The notes under the pieces were generated by a model. It was not told where the DNA came from. It did not search any database and saw only the letters and a list, made by a program, of their open reading frames with translations. A stretch of 64,000 nt of DNA from contig CAJXYP010000008.1 of NCBI GenBank assembly GCA_913063225.1, positions 38,881 to 102,880 on the forward strand. The letters run 5' to 3'. This stretch comes from an uncultured Cellvibrionales bacterium. GTDB lineage: Bacteria; Pseudomonadota; Gammaproteobacteria; Pseudomonadales; GM7GCV1. Both the position numbers and the translations under genes were made by a program. Positions 1 to 10,192 of the stretch are shown in pieces (position 1 is the first letter of the stretch; each line of letters starts with the position of its first letter).

Positions 1-663
1 TACCCCATTTTCGTTTTGACGGCGAGATTCCTCTCCCAGCAAACCATCTGGATTGCTTAAGGGAATAAATTGCCAATGGAAAACACCTGAGTGGTACTCA
101 TTCAGAATTTCCATCCACTTAAAAGCAATAGACACAGAAGAGTATTCGTCTCCATGAATGCCGCCGATTAATAGCACGCGTCCCAGCGATTCGCGTTGGG
201 GTAACTCAGGGTATTCTCGAACAGCTAAAGGTCTTTTTAATACCGAAAAACCACCAGTGGACTGAAGCTGTTGGTCTAGACAATCCTGAACCGACACGCT
301 GCTTAGCTTGTCACCAATTTCTTGGCAAAGGTCAATAATGCTGAAGTCAACTTCGGGAGTCGGTAGTCCAAAGAAGCTTATATCTACCGAGGGTTCCGGG
401 ACCGTTTCCGCTAGCTCTGGTGTATTGCTATCTGCGGTATTTACGACCTCGATAACCACTTCCGGGACGGGGACAATGGTAACTTTAGGAGGTTCGGCAG
501 AGAGGATAGCAGGCTCCGCCAGCGGCTCTGGCTGTGATGCAATTTCAGGTGTTGCTGGTTGGCTGAAGGGCAGTTTAGAACAAGCAGATAGAGTTGCCAT
601 TAACGCCAGCAGCAGCAAACCCCTTGAGGGCAAGGTATGCCCCCCCAAAGTATTTCTGATCAC
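1..663 (-). CDS. M14-family zinc carboxypeptidase lipoprotein (C-terminus beyond window)
   Basis: Probable murein-peptide or D,L-carboxypeptidase of the M14 family, anchored in an envelope membrane. Read from a GTG at 663, it has a hydrophobic signal ending in the lipobox LSAC with Cys28 as the lipidation site. A Pro/Glu-rich linker follows to about residue 95, and then the start of an M14 fold with GGIHGDE, where His170 and Glu173 would be the first two zinc ligands. The remaining ligand and the catalytic Glu lie outside the window. The start falls 3 bases after the stop of the YkuD gene, so the two are co-transcribed. Its partner enzymes point to trimming of peptidoglycan stem peptides. The family is clear; the exact substrate is inferred. 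Confidence 0.8.
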   Translation of the reverse strand, partial: MIRNTLGGHTLPSRGLLLLALMATLSACSKLPFSQPATPEIASQPEPLAEPAILSAEPPKVTIVPVPEVVIEVVNTADSNTPELAETVPEPSVDISFFGLPTPEVDFSIIDLCQEIGDKLSSVSVQDCLDQQLQSTGGFSVLKRPLAVREYPELPQRESLGRVLLIGGIHGDEYSSVSIAFKWMEILNEYHSGVFHWQFIPLSNPDGLLGEESRRQNENGV

Positions 664-666
664 GAT

Positions 667-1685
667 TTAGGCCGCGCCTTCAAATACAATTTTCCAGCTG
701 CCATCCGGCTGGCGACGCCAAAATATTTGCTTTTTGCCTTCTGCATTGAAGTTACTACTTTGGTAAACCTGATGATATTCCGTAACAACCAAGTCGGGCT
801 GCGCAGGATAGGCAAAGATATTTAGATCTGAGATGTCTACTTCAACCCATTCTTTTACTGCATGAATGCGATTTTTATAAGCAACCCAGTCTTGCAGGCT
901 TCTATCCATGCTAGAGAAGTCGTCTGCATAAAAATCTAGGTAAGTCGGATTGTCAATTCTTGCCCAGGCGGCTCGCCATGCTTCGATTGACGATTCGATC
1001 TCTTGTCGCACAAGCGCAACTTCACTGCGCGAGGTCCAGCGAATTTGGTCGCCAAGTAAAACCCTGGTGTGTCCTTCGGTTACATATCCTCTGAGCCATT
1101 CGAACGCGGTATTGTCGATAACTACACAGCCTTCCGAATCCAGTAATGGCCGCTCGTCCACGCCTTTAGGGAGTCCGTGTAACCAAATACCATGACCTGT
1201 TCGTTGGTTTAATCGGTCGTAACTATTCGGATAGTTAATTGGAAAAGCACCGATGCCGTAATAGTCAGTTAATTCTTCGTCGGGCAAAAAGGAGGTGACC
1301 TGATACAGGCCAACGGGAGTGCGATTATCACCTTCAACCTCTTTTCCATATCCGGCTTTGCCAATGGAAATGGAGCGGGTGAAGCCGACTTGCCATTGAC
1401 CCGTATTTTGGTTTGGCACCATCAAATGAAGCAAGCCCTTTTCCATTTCAACCCATACGATATTTTCAATAGTTTCGTTTAGGCTTATCAGCGATGCAGG
1501 AACCAGATCTGCGCCAATCGGGGCGCCATCTAAAAGGTAGTTTGGTTCGCTATAGCTATTCAAGGCAAGGCGGGTTGACCGTATGCCGAGCTGACGGAGC
1601 TCGCTTGAGAGAGCGCGAGGCTTGGGTAAAGCAAGGCGCAAAAAAGAAGGAGACCAATGTAAATGGGCTTCGTCAGCATCATCAT
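667..1685 (-). CDS. YkuD-fold L,D-transpeptidase/carboxypeptidase with C-terminal NTF2 domain (one frameshift)
   Basis: Periplasmic peptidoglycan enzyme. The natural start is a run of ATGs at 1685-1679 giving a signal peptide (MMLTKPIYIGLLLF, cleavage near ALS-QA). That frame closes at about 1560, and the YkuD domain continues in the neighbouring frame. One extra base near the CCC at about 1575 restores a continuous protein of 339 residues. The YkuD core shows LHG (His about 170) and SEGCVVI (Cys about 187), the expected catalytic pair. The last 110 residues form an NTF2/SnoaL-like domain. This domain order is that of Helicobacter Csd6 and Campylobacter Pgp2, which are L,D-carboxypeptidases. 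It sits between the TPR/NTF2 gene and the M14 lipoprotein gene. Transpeptidase versus carboxypeptidase activity cannot be decided here. Confidence 0.78.
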
Positions 1686-1688
1686 TTC

Positions 1689-2559
1689 TTAATCTAGTGC
1701 GGTTGAAGTTTCCGAGATGATTTTCCATCTCTCATTAAAGAAGGAGTATACGAGAGTTTTCTGCACGCTGTCCGAATAGTTACTGGACAGATAATTTTGT
1801 TGGAAAGCTACAAATGCTTGATTCCCAAAGATCTGAACATCAATTTCTGTAAGGCTGACCAAAATATCACCAGACCTGGTCAATGCAGCGTCACGGTTAC
1901 CACGCCACTGTTCATTGGGGTGATCTCGTCAGGTTGGTAGTCCTCGGCGTAGTACGCTAGATAGGAGTCCACGTCACCTTCTGACCATGATAGAGCCCAA
2001 GCAGTAGTCAGATTCCGGAGCGCCAAACCAGAAATCTGGTTTGGGCTCTAGTGTCTGGTTCCCGAGTTTGCACTGGGGTTTGGGTTGGCGCGGCTGTTGT
2101 AATTACAGGTGTGTTTGCTAAACCCCTGTTTGTATCAATTTCCCCCAGCTCTGATTCAAAGAATGACTTAGTAGATTGAACAAACAAAATCGGGTTCAAT
2201 TTTTCCGGAGGACCCTCAGCGATCTGCAATTCAAGCTCAAGAAGGTTGTGAGAGATAATGCTGAAAATAGGGTCCGAATCCACTAGTTGTCGTAGAATGG
2301 TTAGGGCCTCCAAGGGTTGAGAGTTCCTAAGATACGCCACCGCCAGATTGTTCAAATATTCCGGCTGCGTGCTAAAAGTTTCTTCGTATCTCTTTAGAAC
2401 CGCCAAAGCTGCTTCAGGATTGCCGGACTGCATTAAATCGCTACTCTCTATCAGAACGGCATCCAGCTGAATCTGGCTTATCTGAGCGAGGCTGGAATTG
2501 TGTATTGCTAATAAACATAGCAGCACTATCTTAGTGAAACTTCTCACAAATGATCTCAT
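1689..2559 (-). pseudogene. TPR-repeat/NTF2-domain exported protein, split by two frameshifts
   Basis: Unknown function; probably an envelope scaffold for the downstream wall enzymes. Reading starts at 2559 with a signal peptide (MRSFVRSF..., cleavage after SSLA) and two or three TPR-like helical pairs to about residue 115, then a Thr/Pro-rich linker. The frame stops at 2008, yet an NTF2-like domain continues in the next frame (AWALSWSEGDVDSYLAYY) and, after a second shift at the CCCC run near 1923, in the third frame to 1689. Adding one base at each place gives exactly 291 codons. The downstream gene begins 3 bases after this stop. Both shifts are single missing bases, so consensus error is as likely as true inactivation. 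Confidence 0.65.
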
Positions 2560-2688
2560 AAGGTAGAGACTATTTTGGTGGTTGAGACCACATTATAAAG
2601 AAAAGCGGCAATACGGGGATTATTGATGTTTACCTCGGCGCTCCACTAATGGAAAATGGCCCTCCCTTTATCAAGCGAAGATTAGAGA

Positions 2689-4683
2689 ATGGCAAACCGG
2701 AGCACACTGGCGAATGCAATTCGGGTTTTATCCATGGATGCGGTTCAAAAAGCGAACAGCGGGCATCCCGGGGCACCCATGGGTATGGCTGATATTGCTG
2801 AGGTTTTGTGGAACGATTACCTAGTCCACAATCCGGCAAATCCAAACTGGTTTAACCGAGACCGGTTTGTGCTTTCAAATGGGCACGGTTCGATGCTCAT
2901 CTATTCTTTGCTGCATCTCAGCGGCTACGACTTGAGCATAGAAGATCTCAAAGACTTCCGTCAGATGGACGCTAAGACCCCCGGGCATCCGGAATACGGA
3001 TATACGCCAGGTGTTGAAACCACTACTGGCCCGCTAGGGCAGGGCCTGGCAAATGCGGTTGGCATGGCTTTGACAGAGAAAATACTCGCTGCCCAATTCA
3101 ATAAGAAAGATGCGTCTTTGGTTGATCATCACACTTATGTCTTCTTAGGGGATGGATGTTTGATGGAAGGTATCTCCCATGAGGTATCTTCATTGGCGGG
3201 GACCTTGGGCCTTGGAAAACTGGTTGCCTTCTATGATGACAATCAGATCTCTATCGATGGAGACGTTAGCGGCTGGTTTACGGACAAAACCCCGAAACGA
3301 TTTGAGGCCTATGGCTGGCAAGTTATTTCCAAGGTAGATGGCCATGATTCCGGTGCTATTAAAGCGGCTATTGAAGCTGCCCAAGCGGACGAGGATCGCC
3401 CAACGCTTATATGTTGTAAAACCAAGATTGGTGCAGGCGCGCCAAATAAAGAGGGCACTGCTGCATGTCACGGCGCCCCGCTAGGGGATGAAGAGATTGC
3501 GGCAACACGAGTCAATTTGAATTGGCCGCATGCCCCCTTTGAAGTTCCAGAGGACGTATATGCAGGTTGGAATGCTTTGGATCAGGGCTCTGATTCAGAA
3601 GCGCAATGGTCCAAAACTTTAGCAAGTTATAAAGCCAATTACCCGCGACAGGCAGAAGAGTTCGAGCGACGCATCAGCGGAGAGCTGCCAGCGAACTTTG
3701 ATCAGTTGATACAAAGATTTGTTGAGGAAAGCCAAACCGAGGGAGCCAAGGTGGCATCCCGCAAGGCTTCGCAGCTAGCAATAGAGAAGTTCGCTGCGGA
3801 GTTGCCCGAAATGCTGGGTGGATCTGCTGATTTGACTGGCTCGAATCTTACCAACTGGAGCGGTAGCAAAACGGTTACCGCGCACGATACTTCCGGCAAC
3901 TATATTTACTATGGTGTTCGTGAGTTTGGAATGGCTGCCATTATGAATGGCATGGCATTGCACTCGGGCGTTATTCCCTATGGCGGCACCTTTCTTATTT
4001 TTATGGAATACGCACGCAACGCTATCCGTATGGCCGCGCTTATGAAACAGCGCAGCATTTACGTATTTACGCATGATTCCATTGGGTTGGGTGAAGATGG
4101 CCCGACGCACCAGCCGGTTGAGCAAATTACCTCACTGCGGTCTACGCCAAATATGCACACCTGGCGCCCGTGCGACACTGTTGAGACTATGGCCGCTTGG
4201 GGCTCCGCCCTTTCGCGCTCCGATGGCCCTACAGCGCTGGCGCTATCTCGACAGGGACTTGCATGCCAGCCACGTGACGCAAAAACACTCGGCCAGATCA
4301 AGCAGGGTGGTTATACCCTCGCTGATTCCGATGGCGAACCAGAAGTAGTGGTTATCGCTACCGGTTCTGAGGTCGGTATTGCCGTCGATGCCAAGGTCCT
4401 CCTAGGTGCAAAAGGCACCAAGGTACGGGTTGTTTCCATGCCTTGCGTTGAGCTATTTACCGCGCAGGATTCTGCATATCAAAACTCAGTAATTCCCGAG
4501 GGCTGCCGCAAAAGACTCGCGGTGGAAGCTGGGCACAGCATGTCCTGGTACAAGCTTGTTGGATTGGATGGCGCGGTTATTGGAATTGATACCTTTGGTG
4601 AATCAGCACCGGGCCCTGAATTAATGGAGCATTTTGGTTTCTCAACTGAGAATGTTGTTAAAGCGATAGAGAGAATGCTCTGA
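2689..4683 (+). CDS. tktA: Transketolase
   Basis: Thiamine-diphosphate enzyme of the non-oxidative pentose phosphate pathway, moving two-carbon ketol units between sugar phosphates. The protein has 664 residues, typical for bacterial transketolase. Visible are the N-terminal TPP/Mg region with His26, His66, GPLGQG (114-119) and the GDG motif (154-156) of the TPP-binding loop, the central pyrimidine-binding domain with [17 protein letters not shown], and the C-terminal domain. The ATG at 2689 follows a purine-rich GAAGATTAGAGA ribosome site. It heads the tktA-epd-pgk-fba cluster, the order seen in Pseudomonas and relatives, and its stop overlaps the start of epd. Confidence 0.97.
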   Translation: MANRSTLANAIRVLSMDAVQKANSGHPGAPMGMADIAEVLWNDYLVHNPANPNWFNRDRFVLSNGHGSMLIYSLLHLSGYDLSIEDLKDFRQMDAKTPGHPEYGYTPGVETTTGPLGQGLANAVGMALTEKILAAQFNKKDASLVDHHTYVFLGDGCLMEGISHEVSSLAGTLGLGKLVAFYDDNQISIDGDVSGWFTDKTPKRFEAYGWQVISKVDGHDSGAIKAAIEAAQADEDRPTLICCKTKIGAGAPNKEGTAACHGAPLGDEEIAATRVNLNWPHAPFEVPEDVYAGWNALDQGSDSEAQWSKTLASYKANYPRQAEEFERRISGELPANFDQLIQRFVEESQTEGAKVASRKASQLAIEKFAAELPEMLGGSADLTGSNLTNWSGSKTVTAHDTSGNYIYYGVREFGMAAIMNGMALHSGVIPYGGTFLIFMEYARNAIRMAALMKQRSIYVFTHDSIGLGEDGPTHQPVEQITSLRSTPNMHTWRPCDTVETMAAWGSALSRSDGPTALALSRQGLACQPRDAKTLGQIKQGGYTLADSDGEPEVVVIATGSEVGIAVDAKVLLGAKGTKVRVVSMPCVELFTAQDSAYQNSVIPEGCRKRLAVEAGHSMSWYKLVGLDGAVIGIDTFGESAPGPELMEHFGFSTENVVKAIERML

Positions 4684-5699
4684 CACGCGTTGGAATCAAT
4701 GGGTTCGGGCGAATAGGGCGCTGTGTTTTTAGAGCCCTCGCTGAGCGGAGTGATCCGAACTTATCCATCGTTGCAATTAACGAACTGGCTCCGCCGGAGT
4801 CCATTGCCTATCTGACCCGTTATGACTCGACCCACGGTCGGTTTGCTGGTGAGGTTCATGCTGGCGAAGGCGTATTACAGGTTGGTGGAAAGTCGATTCG
4901 TTTAAGTCATTCGGAAGATACTGATTCTTTGCCCTGGGCAGAGGAAGGCATCGATATCCTGATAGAGTCTTCGGGTTCTTTTACTGATAGAGCAACAGCG
5001 CAATCGCATATTGATGCTGGCGCTAAGCGGCTACTATTTTCTCAGCCCGCCGAATCCGATGTTGATGCCACCATAGTTTTTGGGGTAAACCATTCTGAGC
5101 TTAGCGCCGAGCAGAAAATCATCTCAGCGGCGTCTTGCACTACTAACTGTGTGGTTCCGCCTTTGCAGGCTTTAGATCAGGCCTTTGGGATCGAGTCAGT
5201 GATGGTGCGGACGCTGCATGCGGCTATGAACGATCAGCCCGTAATTGACGCATACCATCACAAAGATTTACGCCGAAATCGTGCGGCTTTCGAATCAATG
5301 ATCCCGGTTGAAACAGAGCTGGCTAAGGGTATCGGGCGAATTTTGCCGCACCTTGAACCGAAAATTCAGGCCAGCGCATTACGTATGCCAATTTCTGATG
5401 TTTCCGCCATGGATATTGGCGTTGTGTTGGCTAAGGACGCGGATATCGAAACGGTAAAAAACTTGATAAAAGAGGTTTCGGAGACAAGGTTTTCCGGAGT
5501 GCTGGGATACACTAATGAACCTCTGGTTAGTTGCGATTTTGTGCATGACTCACGTTCGGGAGTAGTCGATCTCCAGCAACTCAGAATGTCTGGAGCTAGG
5601 CATTTGAAACTCCTGGTTTGGTTTGACAATGAATGGGGATATGCCAATCGAATTTTGGATATCGCTACTCATTGGGGCAATCAAATTGGTAGGCATTAG
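4680..5699 (+). CDS. epd: D-erythrose-4-phosphate dehydrogenase (GAPDH family), apparent CTG start
   Basis: NAD-dependent oxidation of erythrose 4-phosphate, feeding pyridoxal phosphate synthesis, or a GAPDH-like role in glycolysis. The N-terminus reads [13 protein letters not shown], the Rossmann motif, directly after a CTG at 4680. Upstream in that frame is a TAA at 4659 with no ATG, GTG or TTG between, so CTG overlapping the tkt stop (CTGA) is the apparent start. From there the protein has 339 residues, the length of E. coli Epd. The catalytic Cys153 lies in [16 protein letters not shown] and the DLRR segment are Epd-like rather than GapA-like. A start at the internal ATG (4929) would remove the whole NAD fold. 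A base change or a rare start codon is possible. Confidence 0.88.
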   Translation: MTRVGINGFGRIGRCVFRALAERSDPNLSIVAINELAPPESIAYLTRYDSTHGRFAGEVHAGEGVLQVGGKSIRLSHSEDTDSLPWAEEGIDILIESSGSFTDRATAQSHIDAGAKRLLFSQPAESDVDATIVFGVNHSELSAEQKIISAASCTTNCVVPPLQALDQAFGIESVMVRTLHAAMNDQPVIDAYHHKDLRRNRAAFESMIPVETELAKGIGRILPHLEPKIQASALRMPISDVSAMDIGVVLAKDADIETVKNLIKEVSETRFSGVLGYTNEPLVSCDFVHDSRSGVVDLQQLRMSGARHLKLLVWFDNEWGYANRILDIATHWGNQIGRH

Positions 5700-5733
5700 A
5701 TGGTAGCGCAAATTAATAGAAGGATAGGTTTAA

Positions 5734-6894
5734 GTGGCCTATAAGAAGATGTCCGATATGGACTTGTCGGGAAAGGTCCTGCTAATCCGAGAAGACTTGA
5801 ATGTTCCGATTCAAGATGGCGTTATAAGTTCTGATGCGCGATTGCGAGCCGCTTTGCCGAGCATATCAATGGCCCTAGACAAGGGCGCATCTAAAATAAT
5901 CCTGATGTCCCATTTGGGTCGGCCCACTGAGGGTTATTTTGCTGAAGAGTTCTCTTTGGCGCCTGTTGCGCAATACCTGACCCAGGCTTTAAATGAGCAG
6001 GTTGCTCTAGTAGACCAGCTATCGAAACCTGAAGGTTCCGGTCGTATTTTTCTTCTTGAGAACGTTCGTTTTAATCCAGGAGAAAAAGCCAACGATGAAA
6101 CGCTTTCCCAGGCCTATGCAGATCTTTGCGATATATTTGTTATGGACGCATTTGGCACATCCCACCGCGCTCAAGCCTCTACCCATGGTGTGGCGTTAAA
6201 GGCTGATCAAGCTTGCGCTGGGCCGTTGCTTGACGCCGAACTAACCGCGCTGTCCAAGGTATTGGCAAATCCGACACCACCGATGCTAGCGATAGTGGGT
6301 GGCTCAAAGGTTTCAACTAAGCTGACGGTTCTGGAAGCGTTATCCGACAAGGTAGATCAATTGATTGTTGGCGGAGGTATTGCTAATACCTTTGTTGCTG
6401 CTCTAGGACACCCCGTTGGTAAGTCTCTCTATGAGGCGGATTTGATTCCGGTAGCAAAAGCCTTGATGCAGAAGTGTGAAATACCTATGCCCGTAGATTT
6501 GGTGACGGCTACCGAGTTTAGCTCTGAGGCTGAGCCGAGAGTTTGTGCAATAGATGATGTTCGGGATAATGAAATGATTCTCGACATAGGTCCTGAATCC
6601 CGCAAAATTATGTGTGAATTGATTTCCAAAGCGGGAACCTTATTGTGGAATGGGCCACTGGGTGTTTTTGAATTTGAGGCCTTTGCCGGTGGTACTGAGG
6701 CAATTTCTCGGGCCATCGCGGATTCGCCAGCCTATTCAGTGGCGGGAGGCGGAGATACCCTCGCGGCTATTGATAAATTTGGAATTGCCGATGGAGTAAG
6801 CTATATCTCTACCGGCGGAGGAGCCTTCCTCGAATACGTTGAAGGCAAAGAACTACCAGCAGTTGCTGCGCTTAAAGCTGCGGCAACACTTTAA
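5734..6894 (+). CDS. pgk: Phosphoglycerate kinase
   Basis: Transfers phosphate between 1,3-bisphosphoglycerate and ADP in glycolysis, cytoplasmic. It has 386 residues, the usual bacterial length. The N-terminal domain shows REDLNVP, the substrate Arg in SHLGRPTEG, and [12 protein letters not shown]. The C-terminal domain carries the nucleotide site, with [18 protein letters not shown] and the Gly-rich GGGDTLAA and STGGGA segments. The start is a GTG at 5734 with AGAAGGA about ten bases upstream. It lies 34 bases after epd and 31 before fba, and is probably one transcript with them. Confidence 0.97.
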   Translation: MAYKKMSDMDLSGKVLLIREDLNVPIQDGVISSDARLRAALPSISMALDKGASKIILMSHLGRPTEGYFAEEFSLAPVAQYLTQALNEQVALVDQLSKPEGSGRIFLLENVRFNPGEKANDETLSQAYADLCDIFVMDAFGTSHRAQASTHGVALKADQACAGPLLDAELTALSKVLANPTPPMLAIVGGSKVSTKLTVLEALSDKVDQLIVGGGIANTFVAALGHPVGKSLYEADLIPVAKALMQKCEIPMPVDLVTATEFSSEAEPRVCAIDDVRDNEMILDIGPESRKIMCELISKAGTLLWNGPLGVFEFEAFAGGTEAISRAIADSPAYSVAGGGDTLAAIDKFGIADGVSYISTGGGAFLEYVEGKELPAVAALKAAATL

Positions 6895-6925
6895 AAGCTG
6901 AATTGGATAAACAGGAGTAATTGAT

Positions 6926-7990
6926 ATGCCTATGATCAGTATGAGAGAACTGCTAGACCACGCCGCCGAATACGGCTATGGGGTTCCGGCATTTAATGTA
7001 AATAATTTAGAGCAGGTGCGAGCCATTATGTTGGCTGCCGAACAGACTAATTCTCCAGTTATTCTGCAAGCTTCTGCAGGAGCTCGAAAATACGCTGGTG
7101 CGCCATTTTTGCGTCACCTAATTGAGGCTGCAACAGAAGAGTGGCCAGATATTCCTGTGGTTATGCACCAAGATCATGGGACTAGCCCGGCGATATGTCA
7201 GCGGTCCATACAGCTAGGGTTTACCTCCGTGATGATGGACGGATCTTTGAAAGAAGATGGTAAAACGCCTGCGGATTACGACTACAACGTTGCGGTCACG
7301 CAACAAGCGGTTGCTATGGCGCACGCTTGTGGAGTATCGGTTGAGGGAGAGCTAGGTTGTCTAGGTTCTCTAGAGACCGGTCTAGCGGGCGAAGAAGATG
7401 GTGTGGGCGCAGAAGGTGTATTGGATCATAGTCAGTTACTGACTGACCCAGAGGAAGCTGCCGACTTTGTTAAAGCAACAGGCGTTGACGCGCTTGCGAT
7501 AGCTTGTGGCACTAGTCACGGTGCCTACAAGTTTACCCGACCGCCTACCGGCGATATTCTCGATATAAACCGAATTAAGGAAATTCACGCTCGTATCCCC
7601 GATACCCACCTAGTAATGCACGGTTCGTCGGCAGTGCCCCAGGATTGGTTAGCGATTATTAACCAATATGGCGGCGATATGCCTGAAACCTATGGCGTTC
7701 CGGTTGAGCAAGTGCAGGAAGGGATTCGTCACGGTGTGCGCAAGGTGAATATTGATACTGACCTAAGATTGGCTTCAACCGGGGCAATACGCCGCTATCT
7801 GGCAAATAACCCATCTGAATTTGATCCTCGCAAATATCTTAATGAGACCATTACGGCCATGAAAGATATATGTGTGGCCCGTTATGAAGCCTTTGGTACT
7901 GCTGGAAACGCTGACAAAATCAAATCTATTGGTTTAGAGGCAATGTTTCAGCGCTATGAAGCCGGCGAGCTAGATCCCCGGGTTAACTAG
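6926..7990 (+). CDS. fba: Class II fructose-bisphosphate aldolase
   Basis: Zinc-dependent reversible cleavage of fructose 1,6-bisphosphate to dihydroxyacetone phosphate and glyceraldehyde 3-phosphate. The protein has 354 residues. His81 and His84 in HQDHG are the expected catalytic and zinc-binding positions, and later conserved segments include [10 protein letters not shown], the GTSHGAYKF loop with a zinc His, VMHGSSAV and KVNIDTDLR. It matches the class II subtype found beside pgk in Pseudomonas-type genomes. A good AGGAG precedes the ATG. Only 12 bases separate its stop from the truncated Ig-like gene, an unnatural join for this operon. Confidence 0.97.
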   Translation: MPMISMRELLDHAAEYGYGVPAFNVNNLEQVRAIMLAAEQTNSPVILQASAGARKYAGAPFLRHLIEAATEEWPDIPVVMHQDHGTSPAICQRSIQLGFTSVMMDGSLKEDGKTPADYDYNVAVTQQAVAMAHACGVSVEGELGCLGSLETGLAGEEDGVGAEGVLDHSQLLTDPEEAADFVKATGVDALAIACGTSHGAYKFTRPPTGDILDINRIKEIHARIPDTHLVMHGSSAVPQDWLAIINQYGGDMPETYGVPVEQVQEGIRHGVRKVNIDTDLRLASTGAIRRYLANNPSEFDPRKYLNETITAMKDICVARYEAFGTAGNADKIKSIGLEAMFQRYEAGELDPRVN

Positions 7991-8002
7991 CTGGAATAAT
8001 CA

Positions 8003-9283
8003 TTGCAGGCTGATTTTTCGACGGCTTTATTCGAGAGATCAGCCTCAGTTATTAGTACTGGGTTGCCAGATCAGAACTCCTTCTCGCTGTCCGCTGAGAT
8101 ACTGAATCCCGGTGGTGGCAATGTACTTGATGATGGAGTGGTCTCTACCCTGACTATCCGTGCCGCTGATGCCTTTAATAACCCGGCTCTTGATGGCACC
8201 TCGGTTATTTTTAATGCGGAATACGGTGATGTAACGCCTAGCTGCACGACGGTTGATGGTGCTTGCTCCGTAATCTGGACCAGTTCAGGTACAAGGGCGG
8301 TAGATTTCGCCTCTACTGGAACTATGCGAACGCTAGCCAATACAGCCTGTGATCACGATGGCGGCGGTGCTGACCATTTTGATGAAGATTTACCTTGCCC
8401 AACCTATAACTTTAATTTCCCTCTGGGGCAAATCTATTCGGGACGTACAACTATTCTTGCATATGCTGACGGGGATGAATCCTTTGATGATCTCAGCGGC
8501 AATGGTCTTTACGACTATGTGGATGTTAATTTGAATAATTCATACGACGCAGATACCGATACGCTAGAGCCCTTCGTTGATTTGCCTGAAGCTTTTCGGG
8601 ATGACAACGAAGACGGCGTATTTGGCAAGGATGGGGCAGCATTTGAAAATAATTCGGGCTTACCCTGCACTGCAGACGACGGCACAGACCAGTGCACGGG
8701 TTGGTTAGATAGTGGACAAGAAGAATTTTTCTTCGATATTAATGAAAATGGACGCTATGATGGTGATGATGACGGAAACAGCAACAACGGTATGGTCGGT
8801 AACGGCATATTTAATGGCGTATTGTGTGCTGAGGAGTTGGAATTATTGACGCTCTGTACCCGACTCCCTATTAGCGTTCGCTCTGAGGTAGTGCTGATAA
8901 TGTCCGACAATACCCCGGTTGTAGATTTCCGAAATGGGGATTACAGTTTATTGGCCAGCGGCGCGGTCGTTGACGTTGATGTCGGTGGTCCGACGCTTAT
9001 CCGCGCGCTAATTGGTGATATTAATAATAATCTTCCGGTGGTTGGTACCACTATAGAAATTGCGGTCGACAACTGTGATTTTAGTGGTGCAGTTTCTTAC
9101 AGTATTGGCAATACCAATGAAGCGGGCATCTTTGATATTCCAATTACCTTTGCGGAAGATGATTCTGTAGATGGCGATGTAGGCACGGTAATTGTTACTG
9201 CTACAACGATAACTTCCTTTAGTTCAGGTGCAACAAAAAGCTTCATACAAACTGATTCCTTTACTTGCGTTGATGCTGACTAG
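8003..9283 (+). CDS. C-terminal part of a large Ig-like surface protein, 5' end missing
   Basis: Remnant of an extracellular or surface protein with bacterial Ig-like domains. The reading frame opens at a TAA at 7997. Its only near-start codon is a TTG at 8003 with no ribosome site and no signal peptide, so the 5' part of the gene is absent. Residues 20-95 look like a Big-1-type domain (GLPDQNSFSLSAE, DGTSVIFNAE). Residues 150-280 hold Asp/Asn-rich repeats of the type DLSGNGLYD and DINENGRYD that probably bind calcium, and a second Ig-like domain ends the protein. A terminator follows. I recall full versions in marine gammaproteobacteria as far longer proteins with leader sequences; this is memory, not a search. 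Confidence 0.6.
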   Translation: MQADFSTALFERSASVISTGLPDQNSFSLSAEILNPGGGNVLDDGVVSTLTIRAADAFNNPALDGTSVIFNAEYGDVTPSCTTVDGACSVIWTSSGTRAVDFASTGTMRTLANTACDHDGGGADHFDEDLPCPTYNFNFPLGQIYSGRTTILAYADGDESFDDLSGNGLYDYVDVNLNNSYDADTDTLEPFVDLPEAFRDDNEDGVFGKDGAAFENNSGLPCTADDGTDQCTGWLDSGQEEFFFDINENGRYDGDDDGNSNNGMVGNGIFNGVLCAEELELLTLCTRLPISVRSEVVLIMSDNTPVVDFRNGDYSLLASGAVVDVDVGGPTLIRALIGDINNNLPVVGTTIEIAVDNCDFSGAVSYSIGNTNEAGIFDIPITFAEDDSVDGDVGTVIVTATTITSFSSGATKSFIQTDSFTCVDAD

Positions 9284-9299
9284 AGAAATATTGGCCAAT

Positions 9300-9325
9300 A
9301 AAAAAGGCGCTTCGGCGCCTTTTTT
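9300..9325. terminator. Bidirectional intrinsic terminator
   Basis: A perfect stem of AAAAAAGGCGC and its complement around a TTCG loop, with six A on one side and six T on the other. It lies between the convergent Ig-like fragment (+) and rpiA (-) and can end both transcripts. Confidence 0.9.
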
Positions 9326-9348
9326 ATTGCATGGGTTTCTGGCTGGGA

Positions 9349-10022
9349 TTAACCGCTAACTTGAATAACCTGATTATTGGAGAAGGTGAACAAAACTTCC
9401 GCTCGCTGCTGGGCAAATATGCCGTTGGTAACCACGCCGGGTATCTGATTAATCGCCTCTTCCCAGGCGGCGGCATCAACAATTTCTAGATCAAAAATAT
9501 CGAGAATGATATTGCCGTTATCGGTAATCACGCCTTCTCTCGTAACCGGGTTTCCGCCCACCTTTTGCATTGCTAGAGATACGGGGACTTCAGCCATCGG
9601 AATAACCTCGACCGGCAGCGGAAAAGCGCCCAAGGTTTCGACCTGCTTGGATTCGTCTGCGATGCAGATAAAACGATCGGCCATAGAAGCGACAACCTTT
9701 TCTCTCGCGTAAGCGCCGCGCCGCCGCCCTTAATCATGCATTGCGCTGAATTTATTTCATCGGCGCCATCAACATAGAAGGTCATTCGACCGCTTTCAAC
9801 AAAGTCAAAAATAGGGATGCCCTGGCTTCTAAGGCGTTCTGCGGATGCCTCTGAGCTTGGCACTGTGCCCGTAAAGCGATTTTTATATTGGCCGAGCAAA
9901 TCAATAAAGCAATTTGCCGTACTGCCTGTGCCTATTCCAATCGGTCCGGGCTTTTCAGTGGCGGCAAGTACATATTCGAGCGCGGCAGCGGCGATAGCTT
10001 TTTTTTGTTCGTCTTGGTTCAT
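9349..10022 (-). CDS. rpiA: Ribose-5-phosphate isomerase A, interrupted by one single-base shift
   Basis: Interconverts ribose 5-phosphate and ribulose 5-phosphate in the pentose phosphate pathway. Residues 1-108 include IGIGTGST (28-35), DGADE (85-89) and KGGG (98-101), all RpiA hallmarks. After TREK the frame changes near 9704. The remainder continues one frame over as [19 protein letters not shown] to the end. Inserting one A into the AAAA run gives 224 residues, close to the usual 219. Because the gene is normally needed and the break is in a base run, a consensus error is the better explanation. It is divergent from ilvA, the arrangement common in gammaproteobacteria. Confidence 0.88.
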
Positions 10023-10192
10023 GGCATCGGCATCAGATTAAATGGTGCTAACATGTTAAGTCATTACAAGAAGGGCCTGTTAACACTATCTGAATGATCA
10101 CTGCCGGGGCTAATTTTTAGTTAATTTGGCCAAAGGTAAAACATAGAGTGTTAATGGACTCTAACTTCCATATTTTCCAGTTAGATTTACTC

